From assembly GCF_026130605.1 (NCBI RefSeq), contig NZ_JANFAU010000015.1, positions 1 through 64,000 on the forward strand: 64,000 nt of DNA. The letters run 5' to 3'. This stretch comes from Sphingomonas lycopersici. GTDB lineage: Bacteria; Pseudomonadota; Alphaproteobacteria; Sphingomonadales; Sphingomonadaceae. A program made the position numbers and the translations under genes. The first letter of the stretch is position 1. Every line of letters starts with the position of its first letter. Below, piece by piece: positions 33,395 to 41,675 of the stretch. The notes under the pieces are model-generated. The model did not search any database, was not told the origin of the DNA, and saw nothing but the letters and a program-made list of their open reading frames with translations.

Positions 33395-35641
33395 TCAATA
33401 ATGCGCCTTGAGATACAGCCCGTAGGTGCGCGGCGGGCCGACGCTGAATACGTCGAAGCCCAGCGTCGGGATCGGGGTCATGTCGGAGATATTGGTCTCG
33501 TTGAAGATGTTCTTGCCCCACACGCCGATCTCCAGCCGGTCGTGCGCGACGCGCAGCCCAAGCCGGGCATCGACGAAGGCGCGCGCCTGATCGGCGAGCC
33601 GCGCGGCGTTGGAGGTGTCGAAGAACACCTTGCTGCGGAACGACATGCTGGTGTTGGCGACGATCGTGCCGAGCGGTGTCTCATGCTGCCAGTCGATCGC
33701 GCCCTGCACGCTGATCTTGGGGGCGGAGGGCAGGGTGTTGCCCGAATAATCGTTCCCGGCCGATTTGAAGTTGCGATAGGTGGCGTTGAGATAAGCGGTG
33801 TTGAGCGACACGGTCAGCCCGCGGGTCGGGGTTGCCTGCAGCTCCAGCTCGCCGCCATAGACCCGCGCGGCCGAGGCGTTGGTGAACAGCTGGATCGTCA
33901 GCGCGCCTTCCTCGACCGTGGTATAGACCTGCAAGTTCTTGTAGTCGTAGTAGAAGGCCGTGATGTTGGCGCGCAACGTGCGGTTGAGCCACTCGGTCTT
34001 GGCGCCGATCTCATAGGCGTTGACCGTCTCGTCCTTATACGGGCCGATGAACACCGGATCGGTCGCCTGCCCGCTGAAGAAACCGCCGCTCTTCGCGCCG
34101 CGATTGTAGCTGGCATAGATATTGGCGTCGGCGGAGACGCGATATTGCAGCCCGACCTTGCCCGTGACGGATTCGAACGTCTTTTCACTGTCGTAGGTGA
34201 AGATCGGCGCGGGCAGCCCGGCGGCGTCGCTGACATAATGATAGGTCTTGCGATCGGCCGAATAGCGCAGCCCGCCGGTCACCGTCAGCCGGCTGGTGAG
34301 GTCGTAATCGAGCTGGCCGAATGCGGCATAGCTGTCGACCTTCTGCGTCAGCGGCCAGCTGAACACCCCGATGCCCTGCGGCACCTCGGACGCCGGATCG
34401 CCCGCCTGGAGCAGCGGCAGCACGTTGTATGACGAATTGTTGTTGAGATAATCGTGCGCGTAATAGCCGCCGATCACGTAGCGCAATGGGGTATGGCCGT
34501 TCGACTGCAGCCGCAATTCCTGGCTGAAGGTGTTCTGCCGCGCGATATAGCTGGCGGTGATCGTGGGGATCGGGCTGGCGTCGGTGTCTTCCTGATCGTT
34601 GCGCTTGGCGTGCTGATAGCCGGTGACCGAGACGATCGATGCCGGGCCGAGATCGATCGTCAGCGTGTTCGCCACGGTGAAGAGGTCGACCTTGTCCTTC
34701 CCCTCGAAGCCGTAATCGCCCTGATAGAGGTTCTTGCTGGTGTTGGCATAGCCCATCACCGTGGTGCACTGCCCCGAGGTGTAGAAGGCCGGGAGGCATA
34801 GCCCGTCGGGCCCGGTCGCCGCCGGGGTCTGGGGGAGCAGGGCGCGATTATACGCCCAGATCGACCCGCCGCGCGATCGCCCGGTGCTGATCACCAGATT
34901 GTCGGTGACGTTGCTGGTGGGGGTGAAATGGATCGTGCCGCGGACCGCCCAGCGATCGGTATTGTTGCCGTGATTGCCGGTGACGCGGTTGAGCGTATAG
35001 CCGTCGTCGCGCTGGTAGAGCCCGGCGACGCGGACCGAGAGCTTGTCGGCGATCAGCGGGACGCTGACCCCGCCCTGCACGTTGACCGAATTGAACCGGC
35101 CATATTCGGCCGAGATATCCGCCTCGGGCACGTCGCCCGGCAGCCGGCTCGCGACGTTGATCGCGCCCCCGGTGGTGTTGCGGCCGTAAAGCGTCCCCTG
35201 CGGCCCGCGCAGCACCTCGACCTGCTGCAGATCGAAGAAGGCGAGGCGTTGCGCCAGCGGTGAGGCGACGTAGACCCCGTCGGCGTAGATGCCGACCGCG
35301 CTGTTGGTCGCGGGGTTGAAATCATTGACCCCGATGCCGCGGATGAAGATGCGCGGGTTGGCGCCATTGTCGTCGGACTTGATCTGCAGCCCCGGCGCCT
35401 GATTGGACAGATCGACCAGATCGAGCGTGCGGCGGTTCTGGATCGCCTCGGCGGTGATCGCGGTGATCGCGATCGGCACGTCCTGCAATTTCTCGCTGCG
35501 CTTCTGCGCGGTGACGATCACGTCCTGCACCTGCGGCGCAGTGGCGGCGGCGGGTTCCGGCGCGGCCTGTTCGGCGGCGGCGGATTGCGCGATGGCGAGC
35601 GCCATCCCTGAAATGGCGATGCTCAATAGCTGCTTGTTCAC
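33395..35641 (-). CDS. TonB-dependent outer-membrane receptor
   Basis: A 748-residue receptor. The signal peptide ends QSAAAEQ, the TonB box region is QDVIVTAQKR near residue 39, the plug carries IFIRGIGVNDFNPATNSAVG and VEVLRGPQGTLYGRNTTGGA, and the barrel ends in an aromatic (LKAHY). It is of the FecA/CirA-like sphingomonad type often linked to uptake of organic compounds. The start is GTG 35641 with GGGGAGAGG about 7 bases upstream. It leads a cluster with MFS, TetR, oxidase and aldolase-like genes, so it probably admits the substrate those enzymes degrade. Confidence 0.93.
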   Translation of the reverse strand: MNKQLLSIAISGMALAIAQSAAAEQAAPEPAAATAPQVQDVIVTAQKRSEKLQDVPIAITAITAEAIQNRRTLDLVDLSNQAPGLQIKSDDNGANPRIFIRGIGVNDFNPATNSAVGIYADGVYVASPLAQRLAFFDLQQVEVLRGPQGTLYGRNTTGGAINVASRLPGDVPEADISAEYGRFNSVNVQGGVSVPLIADKLSVRVAGLYQRDDGYTLNRVTGNHGNNTDRWAVRGTIHFTPTSNVTDNLVISTGRSRGGSIWAYNRALLPQTPAATGPDGLCLPAFYTSGQCTTVMGYANTSKNLYQGDYGFEGKDKVDLFTVANTLTIDLGPASIVSVTGYQHAKRNDQEDTDASPIPTITASYIARQNTFSQELRLQSNGHTPLRYVIGGYYAHDYLNNNSSYNVLPLLQAGDPASEVPQGIGVFSWPLTQKVDSYAAFGQLDYDLTSRLTVTGGLRYSADRKTYHYVSDAAGLPAPIFTYDSEKTFESVTGKVGLQYRVSADANIYASYNRGAKSGGFFSGQATDPVFIGPYKDETVNAYEIGAKTEWLNRTLRANITAFYYDYKNLQVYTTVEEGALTIQLFTNASAARVYGGELELQATPTRGLTVSLNTAYLNATYRNFKSAGNDYSGNTLPSAPKISVQGAIDWQHETPLGTIVANTSMSFRSKVFFDTSNAARLADQARAFVDARLGLRVAHDRLEIGVWGKNIFNETNISDMTPIPTLGFDVFSVGPPRTYGLYLKAHY

Positions 35642-35674
35642 GAGCGCCTCTCCCCGAAGCGATGTTTATGTGTG

Positions 35675-35696
35675 AACGATAGCAAAAAATATCGTT
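35675..35696. promoter_or_regulatory. Inverted repeat before the TonB receptor gene, candidate TetR operator
   Basis: AACGATA and TATCGTT form a perfect 7-bp inverted repeat around the 8-bp spacer GCAAAAAA. It lies 34 bases before the receptor start codon in unusually AT-rich DNA. Size and spacing suit a TetR dimer. Confidence 0.5.
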
Positions 35697-35767
35697 TTGG
35701 CAATCTCGCATAATTCATTGAAATAGGACGAAATATACAGATTAACCGAGCATGAAATCGGATAATC

Positions 35768-35783
35768 GATAGTAAAACCTATC
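35768..35783. promoter_or_regulatory. Second inverted repeat upstream of the TonB receptor gene
   Basis: GATAG and CTATC flank TAAAAC. The half-site GATAG resembles the CGATA half of the site at 35675, so the two may bind one regulator. The gene-free stretch 35642-35999 holds these sites, AT-rich promoter DNA and an R1 repeat. Confidence 0.4.
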
Positions 35784-35887
35784 TTGTCTGCGCGGCCGTG
35801 CCTGGCGAGTCGGCGGACAAAAAGGAAACCGCCGGCGTGAGGGCGTCGCACCGGCGGTTGATTGTTTATCGCGCGAGCACCTCTCGC

Positions 35888-35966
35888 CGTTCGGGCTGAG
35901 CCTGTCGAAGCCCTGCACTTCCTTCCGAGGAAGAAGGGCAGCCCGTCGACAAGCTCAGGGCGAACG
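35888..35966. repeat. R1 palindromic repeat after the M3 peptidase gene
   Basis: Arms CGTTCGGGCTGAGCCTGTCG and CGACAAGCTCAGGGCGAACG enclose a short AAGAAGG-containing core. It lies 34 bases beyond the peptidase stop on the minus strand, where it could end the transcript. Confidence 0.9.
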
Positions 35967-35999
35967 GCGAGAGGGCGCGCGCAATATCTCGGCTGCGCC

Positions 36000-38138
36000 T
36001 TATTTCGCCGGCGGGGTCAGGCCGTGCTCCTCCAGCATCGGGCCGACATCCGGGTCCTTGCCGTAGAAGGCCTTGAACATCGGCGCATAATCCTCGGTAT
36101 GCCCCTTGCTGAGGATCATGTCGCGGAAGCGCTGGCCGTTCTCGCGGGTCAGCCCGCCGTGGTCGACGAACCAGTGATAGGCGTCATGCTCGAGCATCTG
36201 CGTCCACAGATAGGCGTAATAGCCGGCCGAATAGCCGTTGGCCCAGATGTGGAGGAAATAGCTCGAACGATAGCGCGGCGGGACGTCGGTCACGTCGAGC
36301 CCGGTCGCGGCGAGCGCCTTGGCCTCGAACTGGTCGACATCCTGCTTGGGGGCGTCGGCCGGCAGCGAATGCCAGTCCATGTCGAGCATCGCCGCGGCGA
36401 TCACCTCGCCCAAGGCATAGCCCTGGTTGAACTTGGCCGCCTTCTTGATCTTGTCGACCAGCGCCGCGGGCATCGGCGCGCCGGTGCGGTAATCCTTGGC
36501 ATAATGCGCCAGCACCTTGGGATCCCACGCCCAATGTTCGTTGAACTGCGACGGGAATTCCACGAAATCGCGCGCGACATTGGTGCCCGAGACGGTGGGA
36601 TAGGTCTGGCTCGCGAACAGCCCGTGGAGTGCGTGGCCGAATTCGTGGAACATCGTCGTCACGTCGTCCGAGCTGATCAGCGCGGGCTGGCCGGCGGCGG
36701 GCTTGGTGAAATTGGCGACGTTATAGACCACCGGCTTGGTGCCGAGCAGCTTCGACTGGTTGACGAAGTTCGACATCCACGCGCCGCCATTCTTGTTGTC
36801 GCGCTTGAAATAATCGAAATACATCAGCCCGAGCTCGGCCCCGTCCTTGTCGTAGACGGTATAGACCGTCACGTCGGGCTGATAGACCGGGATGTCGGTG
36901 CGCGGCTTGAAGCTGATGCCGTAAAGCTGGTTGGCGGCATAGAAGACGCCCTGTTCGAGTACCGTCTTCAATTCGAAATAGGGCTTCACCTCGCTCTGAT
37001 CGAGGTCGTATTTCGCCTTGCGCACCTGCGCGGCATAATGATCCCAGTCCCACGGCTTGAGCTGGAACTTGCCCCCGGTCGAATCGATCTGCGCCTGCAG
37101 CTCGGCGGCGTCGCGCTTCTGCGCCGGCGCGGTGGCGGCGGCGAGCTGGCGCATGAACGAGGAGGCGGTTTCCGGGGTGCGCGCCATCTGGTCGTAGAGC
37201 GTATAGGCCGCCCAATTGGGATAGCCGAGCAATTTGGCCTTTTCCGCGCGGAGCTGCGCGATCTGCTGGATCGCGGGGCGGGTATCGTTGGCATCGCCCT
37301 TTTCGGCGCGGGTCCAGCCGTTGTTGAACAGCGCCTCGCGCGTCGCGCGGTCGGTCATGTCCTCCAGATCGGGCTGCTGGGTCGTATTCTGCAGCGGGAT
37401 GACCCATTTGCCGTCGAGCTTGCGATCCTTGGCGGCGGCCGCCGCCGCGGCGATCTTGCCGTCGTCGAGCCCGGCGAGCTTGGCCTTGTCGTCGACCACC
37501 AAAGCGCCGGCCTTGGCCGCGGCGAGCAATTTCTGCTGGAAGCTCGTCTCGAGGCTGGCGAGCTGGGTGTTGAGCGCCTTGAGCCTGGTCTGGTCGGCGG
37601 CGGACAATTGCGCGCCGGCGTGGACGAAGCCGTCATAATAGATTTTGAGCACCTGTGCCTGCTCGGCGTCGAGCTTGAGCGCGGCGCGCTTTTCCCACAG
37701 CGTCTTCACGCGGGCGAACAATTTGGGGTTGAGGTTGATCGCGTCCTGATGCTGCGACAGTTTCGGCGCGACCGCTTCCTGCACCTTGTCGAGCGTGTCG
37801 TTGGTATTGGCCTGCACCACGCCGAAGAAGGCGAGGCTGACCCGTTCGAGCATCCGGCCGGACTTTTCGAGCGCGGTGATCGTATTGTCGAAGGTCGGCG
37901 GGGCCGGATTGTCGGCGATCCGGGCCACTTCGGCGAGATGCTGTTGCATCGCCGTCTCGAACGCCGGCTGATAATCGGCATCGGTGATCAGGTCGAAGCG
38001 CGGCGCCTGGAACGGCAGCGTGCTCGGCGCGGTGAACGGGTTGGCGCGCGGCGCGCCCGCCTGCCCGGCCGACGCCGGGGCGGCGAGGCAGGTCGCGCCG
38101 GCAAGCAACAAAGTTGCGATCGAAAAACGATAAGCCAT
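36000..38138 (-). CDS. dcp: Periplasmic M3-family peptidyl-dipeptidase (Dcp-like)
   Basis: A 712-residue protein with a signal peptide (FSIATLLLAGATCLAAPASA). It is all-helical like M3 enzymes, with the zinc motif HEFGH at 498-502 and the distal Glu in NVARDFVEFPSQFNEHW. The C-terminal substrate-binding segment includes YRSSYFLHIWANGYSAGYYA. Dcp removes dipeptides from the C-termini of peptides in the periplasm. It stands alone, flanked by repeats. It could supply dipeptides to importers such as the POT protein encoded at 6599, but no shared regulation is seen. Confidence 0.93.
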   Translation of the reverse strand: MAYRFSIATLLLAGATCLAAPASAGQAGAPRANPFTAPSTLPFQAPRFDLITDADYQPAFETAMQQHLAEVARIADNPAPPTFDNTITALEKSGRMLERVSLAFFGVVQANTNDTLDKVQEAVAPKLSQHQDAINLNPKLFARVKTLWEKRAALKLDAEQAQVLKIYYDGFVHAGAQLSAADQTRLKALNTQLASLETSFQQKLLAAAKAGALVVDDKAKLAGLDDGKIAAAAAAAKDRKLDGKWVIPLQNTTQQPDLEDMTDRATREALFNNGWTRAEKGDANDTRPAIQQIAQLRAEKAKLLGYPNWAAYTLYDQMARTPETASSFMRQLAAATAPAQKRDAAELQAQIDSTGGKFQLKPWDWDHYAAQVRKAKYDLDQSEVKPYFELKTVLEQGVFYAANQLYGISFKPRTDIPVYQPDVTVYTVYDKDGAELGLMYFDYFKRDNKNGGAWMSNFVNQSKLLGTKPVVYNVANFTKPAAGQPALISSDDVTTMFHEFGHALHGLFASQTYPTVSGTNVARDFVEFPSQFNEHWAWDPKVLAHYAKDYRTGAPMPAALVDKIKKAAKFNQGYALGEVIAAAMLDMDWHSLPADAPKQDVDQFEAKALAATGLDVTDVPPRYRSSYFLHIWANGYSAGYYAYLWTQMLEHDAYHWFVDHGGLTRENGQRFRDMILSKGHTEDYAPMFKAFYGKDPDVGPMLEEHGLTPPAK

Positions 38139-38260
38139 TCAATCATTCCTCACTGGGGAGTCGCCCGCGCGGCGGGCATGGCGGCAGGGGTGGGACTTTG
38201 CGGCGCGCGACGCAAGAGGGCTGTCGTCCGGGCCTCGCAACGGTTACGGTGTCCGACCCA

Positions 38261-38370
38261 TCGTCACCCCGGCCTTGTGCCGGGGTCCACCGGGAGGCGA
38301 AGGCTGAACAAGAGGTTCTTGCCATCGAGCCTGAGGCGCAGTGGACCCCGGCACAAGGCCGGGGCGGCGA
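38261..38370. repeat. R3 palindromic repeat (CCGGCCTTGTGCCGGGGTCCA arms)
   Basis: The left arm CACCCCGGCCTTGTGCCGGG and right arm CCCGGCACAAGGCCGGGGCG enclose a core with AGAGGTTCTTGCCATCGAGC. Related copies are at 47449 and 57880. The gene-free stretch 38139-38542 holds only this repeat and the leader of the efflux operon. Confidence 0.88.
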
Positions 38371-38542
38371 CGGAGCGCCTGCGGCAAACCCCTGATTTTG
38401 TGCAGTGCAAAAAAACAGGCTCGCCAGCCCCGCTGCTTTTGATTAGTCGCGGATACGACAGAGTCGTTGTCGTTTGCCGTCCGAGGGTGCGCGTGTCCGT
38501 CGAGTTCGAAACCGTGATCGTCATGCCGGCGGGGGCGGTGCG

Positions 38543-40585
38543 TTGATCGAGCGCTGGGGCATCGGCAAGGCGTTGTTCTCGCTGAAATGCCTGATCGGCG
38601 CGATGCTGGCTTACTGGATCGCGCTGCGCATCGGGCTGCAGCGGCCTTATTGGGCGGTGACCACCGCCTATATCGTCGCCCAGCCACTGGCCGGGGCGGC
38701 GGTATCCAAGGCGGTCTATCGGCTGGTCGGCACCGTGCTCGGCGCGGCGGCGGCGATTGCACTGGTGCCCAATCTGGTCAACGCGCCCGAATTGCTGTCG
38801 CTTGCTTTGGGGCTGTGGCTCGCCTTGTGCCTCTATATCTCGCTGCAGGATCGCACCCCGCGCAGCTATGTCTTCCTGCTCGCCGGCTATACCGCGAGCA
38901 TCATCGGCTTCCCCAGCGTCGAGGCGCCGGGCGCGATCTTCACCACCTCGATCCTGCGCGTGCAGGAGATTTCGCTCGGGATCGTCTGCGGCAGTCTGGT
39001 CCAGGCGCTGATCCTGCCGCAGACCGTGACCAAGCAGCTGCTCGCGCGGATCGAGGTGATCCTCGCCGACGGCGAGCGCTGGTCGCGCGACGCGCTCGGC
39101 GAGGCGCGCGACGAGCGGCTCGACCGCGATCGCCGCCGGCTCGCGCTCGACATCAACGAATTGCACGTCCTGTCGACGCATCTGCCGTTCGACACCGCGC
39201 GCTTCCTGCCGCGGGTCCGCACGGTGCGCGCGTTTCAGGATCAATTGTCGCTGATCCTGCCGCTGGCGAGCGCGGTGGAGGATCGCATCGGCCAGTTGCG
39301 CGCGCTCGACGCCTTTCCCCCGGCGGCCGACGCGCTGATCCTGCGCATCCGCGAATGGCTGGCGATGCCGCTGCTCGGGGTCGACGAGCGCGCCGAGCTC
39401 ACCGACGCGCTGATCGCCGACGCGCATGCGCTGGAGCCCGCCGCCGCGGCGCCGCTGGCGTGGCGCGATGCCTTGCTGCTCAGCCTCGCCGCGCGGCTCG
39501 CCGATCTGGTCGCGGCGCATCGCGCGGTGCGCGATCTCTACGCGCAGATGCGCTCGCCCTCGCGCCGCGCGGTCAGCCCGGTGGTCGCGGCGGCGCTGGC
39601 GCAAAGCTCGCGCCGCACCTTCCACCGCGATCGCCCGGCGGCGTTGCGCGCCGCACTCGGCACGCTGGCGACGATCCTGCTCGGCTCGGCTTTCTGGATC
39701 GGCACCGGCTGGGCCGATGGCGCGGGGGCGGTGCTGATCTCCGGGGTCGCCTGCGCCCTGTTCGGCGCGAGCGACGATCCGCGCCCGATGATCCTGTCCT
39801 TTTTGTGGGGGACGATCATCGGCGTCGTGCTCGCGGCGCTCTACGGTTACGTGATCCTGCCGCGCGTCACCGATTTCGTCACTTTGGTCGCGGTGCTGTC
39901 GCCGATGCTGCTGCTTCTCGGCTATTTCCTCACCGTCCCCACCGCCTCGCTGATCGCGCTCGGCACGGTGATGGGATTCATCAACATCGTCGGGCTCAAT
40001 GCGCGTTATTCCGCCGATTTCGCCGCCTTCGTCAACGGATCGCTGGCGCAGATCGTCGGGACCGGTTTCGCGGTGGTGACGGTCGGGCTGTTTCAGGTGA
40101 TCGGCGCGGAGCGCAGCGCCGCGCGGATCATCACCGCCGGCTGGCGCGATCTCGCGCGGCGCAGCAACCTCCCCAGCCGATCGGACGTCACCGGCTGGGT
40201 CAGCAAGATGCTCGACAGGATCGGGCTGCTCGCGCCGCGGCTCGCCGCGACCGGCGACGATCCCGGGCGGCCGATGCTCGATGCGTTGCAGGATCTGCGC
40301 GTCGGGGTGACGGTCGCCGAACTGCGTGACCTGCGCCTCGATGCCGGCAGCGAGGCGGGGGAGTTGATCACGCCGGTGCTCGGCGGGGTGGGGCGTTATT
40401 ATGGCGCGCGCCGGCTCGATCGACCGCCGCCCGACGATCCGGCGCTGCTGGAAGGGATAGACCGCGCGATGGAGGCCTTTTCGCATGATACCGACACCGT
40501 TGTGCGCCGCCGTGCCGTGCTCGCGCTGACCGGGTTGCGCCGCAACCTGTTCCCCGCCGCGCCGGCTTATGGGGTGGCGGCATGA
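38543..40585 (+). CDS. FUSC/AaeB-type inner-membrane efflux protein
   Basis: About 680 residues. Two blocks of membrane helices (from SLKCLIGAMLAYWIALRIGL and from LRAALGTLATILLGSAFWIG) are separated by a cytoplasmic helical region of about 200 residues, as in AaeB p-hydroxybenzoate efflux pumps and YccS. It heads a four-gene operon with DUF1656, HlyD and NodT genes; its stop overlaps the next ATG by 4 bp. The start is uncertain. TTG 38543 (MIERWGIGKALFSLK) best fits the family; upstream codons run into R3-flanking DNA. Confidence 0.87.
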   Translation: MIERWGIGKALFSLKCLIGAMLAYWIALRIGLQRPYWAVTTAYIVAQPLAGAAVSKAVYRLVGTVLGAAAAIALVPNLVNAPELLSLALGLWLALCLYISLQDRTPRSYVFLLAGYTASIIGFPSVEAPGAIFTTSILRVQEISLGIVCGSLVQALILPQTVTKQLLARIEVILADGERWSRDALGEARDERLDRDRRRLALDINELHVLSTHLPFDTARFLPRVRTVRAFQDQLSLILPLASAVEDRIGQLRALDAFPPAADALILRIREWLAMPLLGVDERAELTDALIADAHALEPAAAAPLAWRDALLLSLAARLADLVAAHRAVRDLYAQMRSPSRRAVSPVVAAALAQSSRRTFHRDRPAALRAALGTLATILLGSAFWIGTGWADGAGAVLISGVACALFGASDDPRPMILSFLWGTIIGVVLAALYGYVILPRVTDFVTLVAVLSPMLLLLGYFLTVPTASLIALGTVMGFINIVGLNARYSADFAAFVNGSLAQIVGTGFAVVTVGLFQVIGAERSAARIITAGWRDLARRSNLPSRSDVTGWVSKMLDRIGLLAPRLAATGDDPGRPMLDALQDLRVGVTVAELRDLRLDAGSEAGELITPVLGGVGRYYGARRLDRPPPDDPALLEGIDRAMEAFSHDTDTVVRRRAVLALTGLRRNLFPAAPAYGVAA

Positions 40586-40797
40586 GGGGCGAGGTCAGCA
40601 TCGCCGGGGTCTATATGCCGGGGTTGCTCGTGCTGGCGATCGTCGCGCTGGTCGTCACCGGCGTGCTCACCCGCCTGTTCGGCGTCGTCGGCGTCTATCG
40701 CCTGATCGCCTATCGCCCGCTCGTCGATGTCGCGCTCTATGTGATCGTGCTCGGCGGGCTCGTTCTCCTTTTCGTTCCGGACGCGCCGCTGCCATGA
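40582..40797 (+). CDS. AaeX-like DUF1656 small membrane protein
   Basis: A 71-residue protein with two membrane helices (MPGLLVLAIVALVVTGVLTR and LVDVALYVIVLGGLVLLFV). Small DUF1656 proteins of this size lie between AaeB-like and AaeA-like genes in many proteobacteria. Their molecular role is not settled. The gene overlaps both neighbours by 4 bp (ATGA each), so it is translated within a coupled operon. Confidence 0.92.
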   Translation: MRGEVSIAGVYMPGLLVLAIVALVVTGVLTRLFGVVGVYRLIAYRPLVDVALYVIVLGGLVLLFVPDAPLP

Positions 40798-41675
40798 ACC
40801 GCTATCTCGCCCCCCTCGGCCGCATCGCGGCGACCTTGCTGCTGGTCGCGATCGCGGTGCTCATCGCGCTCTGGCTGTGGCGCCGCTACGAGGTCGATCC
40901 CTGGACGCGCGACGGCCGCGTGCGCGCCGATGTGGTGCGCGTGACCCCCGATGTCGGCGGGCTCGTCACCGAGGTGAAGGTGCGCGACAACCAAGAGGTC
41001 AAGGTCGGCGACGTGCTGTTCGTGGTCGATCGCCCGCGCTACGCGCTCGCGCTGGAACAGGCCCAGGCCGCGATCCAGTCCGCCCGCGCGACGCTCAATC
41101 AGGCGCGGCGCGAGGCGCAGCGCGATCTCGCGCTCGGCAATCTCGTCGCGGCCGAGGCGCATGAGCAGAATGTCGCGCGCGTCACCACCGCCGAAGCCGC
41201 GCTGGCGCAGGCCGAGGCGCAGGCGGACGGCGCGCGGCTCAATCTTGCGCGCACCAATATCAAGGCGTCGGTCGACGGCACGGTGACCAACCTCGATCTC
41301 CACCCGGGCGATTTCGTCGGCGCGGGGCAGCAGGCGATGGCGCTGGTCGATCGCGACAGCCTGCGCGTCGAGGCCTATTTCGAGGAAACCAAGCTTGGCG
41401 CGATCCGTATCGGCGACAAGGCGCATATCCACCTGATGGGCGACGGCCGCACGGTCGAGGGGCATGTCGAAAGCATCGCCGCCGGGATCAGCGACAGCGA
41501 ACTGACCAACACCGGCAATCTGCTGCCCAATGTGAATCCGACCTTCAACTGGGTGCGGCTGGCGCAGCGCATCCCGGTGCGGATCAAGCTCGACAAGGTG
41601 CCCGCCGACCTGCGCCTCGTCTCGGGCCGCACCGCGACGGTGACGATCGTGCCGCATGCGGAGCCGAAGAAGTGA
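40794..41675 (+). CDS. AaeA-like membrane-fusion protein (HlyD family)
   Basis: A 293-residue periplasmic adaptor. An N-terminal anchor helix (IAATLLLVAIAVLIALWLW) is followed by lipoyl halves VRADVVRVTPDVGGLVTEVK and TNIKASVDGTVTNLDLHPGD around a short coiled coil, then a beta barrel with YFEETKLGAIRIGDKAHI. The length and NVNPTFNWVRLAQRIPVRI segment are typical of AaeA. It couples the FUSC pump to the outer-membrane channel encoded next. It is overlapped by 4 bp on both sides. Confidence 0.94.
   Translation: MNRYLAPLGRIAATLLLVAIAVLIALWLWRRYEVDPWTRDGRVRADVVRVTPDVGGLVTEVKVRDNQEVKVGDVLFVVDRPRYALALEQAQAAIQSARATLNQARREAQRDLALGNLVAAEAHEQNVARVTTAEAALAQAEAQADGARLNLARTNIKASVDGTVTNLDLHPGDFVGAGQQAMALVDRDSLRVEAYFEETKLGAIRIGDKAHIHLMGDGRTVEGHVESIAAGISDSELTNTGNLLPNVNPTFNWVRLAQRIPVRIKLDKVPADLRLVSGRTATVTIVPHAEPKK

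Noticed and set aside
35862..38546. Long + strand frame opposite the M3 peptidase
   Set aside because: Antisense shadow of HEFGH-containing peptidase codons; it also runs through two repeats.
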